From an uncultured Ilumatobacter sp. (GTDB taxonomy: Bacteria > Actinomycetota > Acidimicrobiia > Acidimicrobiales > Ilumatobacteraceae), in NCBI GenBank assembly GCA_937891565.1, contig CALAHA010000118.1, forward strand, positions 1 to 6,202: a DNA stretch of 6,202 nucleotides, in the 5' to 3' direction. Position 1 is the first letter of the stretch; every line of letters begins with the position of its first letter. This document shows, piece after piece, positions 5,453-6,202 of the stretch. The notes below the pieces were generated by a model, which was not told the origin of the DNA, did no database searches, and worked only from the letters and a program-made list of their open reading frames with translations. A program made the translations under genes and the position numbers.

Positions 5453-6202
5453 TGGGCGTGTCGCACATGGGCGACACTCCTGAATCAGCTGCAGCAGCGA
5501 CCACCCGTGAGTGGGTCGATCGCGTGCACTCGCTCCTCGGCCTGCACGCCACGGAGGGCAACTCGATCGAGGTGCTGCGCAACGGCGACGAAATCTTCGC
5601 GTCGATGCTCGATGCGATCAACAACGCCGAGCGAACGGTCGACATCGTCACATTCGTCTTCTGGACTGGCCACGTTGCAGACCGGTTCGCCCGCGCACTC
5701 GCCGGCGCAGCCAATCGTGGCTGCCGTGTGCGCGTGCTCATCGACGCGCTCGCCGAACGAAAGCTTGACGCCGGTCTCGTGTCGGTGATGAAAGGGGCCG
5801 GTTGCGACGTTCGCTGGTTTCGACCGTTCACTGACGAAAAGATCCCCCAGCTCAACGGAGCAAACAACCGCACCCATCGCAAGATCCTCGTCATCGATGG
5901 CAGCGCCGGTTTTATCGGCGGTGTCGGGATCGCCGACGAATGGTCGGGTAACGCTCAGAACGAGAACGAGTACCGCGACACACATCTTCGTGTCCGGGGC
6001 CCTGCAGTCGCCGGCCTCCTCGCTGGCTTCATCGACAATTGGGCCGACCACAACCACAGCGGCTTCGACCCGATGTCCGAACCGCTCATCGACATGACGC
6101 CATCGGGCGACTCGACCTGTGTCGTCGTCCAAGCTGCCGCTGAAAATGGATCGAACGACATCTGGCGGCTGATGATCACCCTGATCGCCTGTGCGCAGCA
6201 CC
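5452..6202 (+). CDS. Phospholipase D / cardiolipin synthase-like protein, 3' end outside window
   Basis: Only the first 250 codons are present; the frame is open to the window edge. The protein belongs to the PLD superfamily, whose cardiolipin synthase members join two phospholipids at the membrane. The first catalytic HKD motif is complete: His142, Lys144 and Asp149 in HRKILVID, followed by GFIGGVGIADEW. Before it, residues about 38-125 form the usual N-terminal half of a PLD domain, including VDIVTFVFW. The second HKD motif should lie beyond the edge. No membrane helices precede the domain, unlike ClsA, so it looks more like soluble ClsB/ClsC-type enzymes. The ATG at 5452 overlaps the VIT-family stop (TGATG); an in-frame ATG at 5467 is an alternative. 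Other PLD-superfamily transferases or hydrolases remain possible. Confidence 0.88.
   Translation, partial: MGVSHMGDTPESAAAATTREWVDRVHSLLGLHATEGNSIEVLRNGDEIFASMLDAINNAERTVDIVTFVFWTGHVADRFARALAGAANRGCRVRVLIDALAERKLDAGLVSVMKGAGCDVRWFRPFTDEKIPQLNGANNRTHRKILVIDGSAGFIGGVGIADEWSGNAQNENEYRDTHLRVRGPAVAGLLAGFIDNWADHNHSGFDPMSEPLIDMTPSGDSTCVVVQAAAENGSNDIWRLMITLIACAQH

Noticed and set aside
5908..5940. Glycine in place of the usual Asn in the GGxN part of the PLD motif (GGVGIADEW)
   Set aside because: His142, Lys144 and Asp149 are intact, and GGVGI-type endings appear to be a common variant in PLD-family proteins, so I do not take it as evidence of inactivation.
5485..6201. 238-residue open frame on the minus strand opposite the PLD-like gene
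   Set aside because: The plus frame carries a complete HKD motif, and the minus frame shows only Asp/Val-rich low-information sequence typical of a shadow.

Overview
The window is about 6.2 kb of GC-rich DNA. Strong G/C third-position bias, acidic alanine-rich proteins and sparse Shine-Dalgarno sites point to a high-GC Gram-positive bacterium of the Actinomycetota. The style of the proteins, for example the Thr/Ala/Pro-rich lipoprotein linker, would suit Acidimicrobiia, but that is an inference from style and not from a marker gene. All six protein-coding genes lie on the + strand and coding density is high.

Region 1 (1-180) is a non-coding leader. It holds a possible promoter with two GTTC repeats and a short stem-loop. 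Region 2 (181-3807) is a complete phosphonate/phosphate-type ABC importer. It comprises a PhnD-like binding lipoprotein, a PhnC-like ATPase and two different PhnE-like permeases. A 43-nt perfect-stem inverted repeat separates the binding-protein gene from the ATPase gene. Region 3 (3811-4470) is a HAD-superfamily phosphatase of the NT5C (5'-deoxyribonucleotidase) type. It starts 3 nt after the second permease and is probably the last gene of the transporter operon. The layout suggests import of a phosphorus compound coupled to, or co-regulated with, dephosphorylation. No C-P lyase, phosphonatase or phosphite dehydrogenase gene is present here, so the substrate is open.

Region 4 (4471-4651) is an intergenic stretch unusually rich in small palindromes. 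It probably contains the operon end and the promoter of the next unit. Region 5 (4652-6202) encodes a VIT/CCC1-family Fe/Mn transporter with a histidine-rich cytosolic N-terminus. A phospholipase-D/cardiolipin-synthase-like gene follows, overlapping it by one base and running off the right edge. These two are probably co-transcribed.

I saw no rRNA, tRNA, CRISPR array, insertion sequence or clear mobile element. Nothing here is convincingly a wholly new system. The most interesting points are the transporter-phosphatase pairing, the REP-like hairpin at 1212-1254, the His-rich extension with a 30-bp palindrome inside its coding sequence, and the possible leaderless, palindrome-controlled promoter of the VIT gene.
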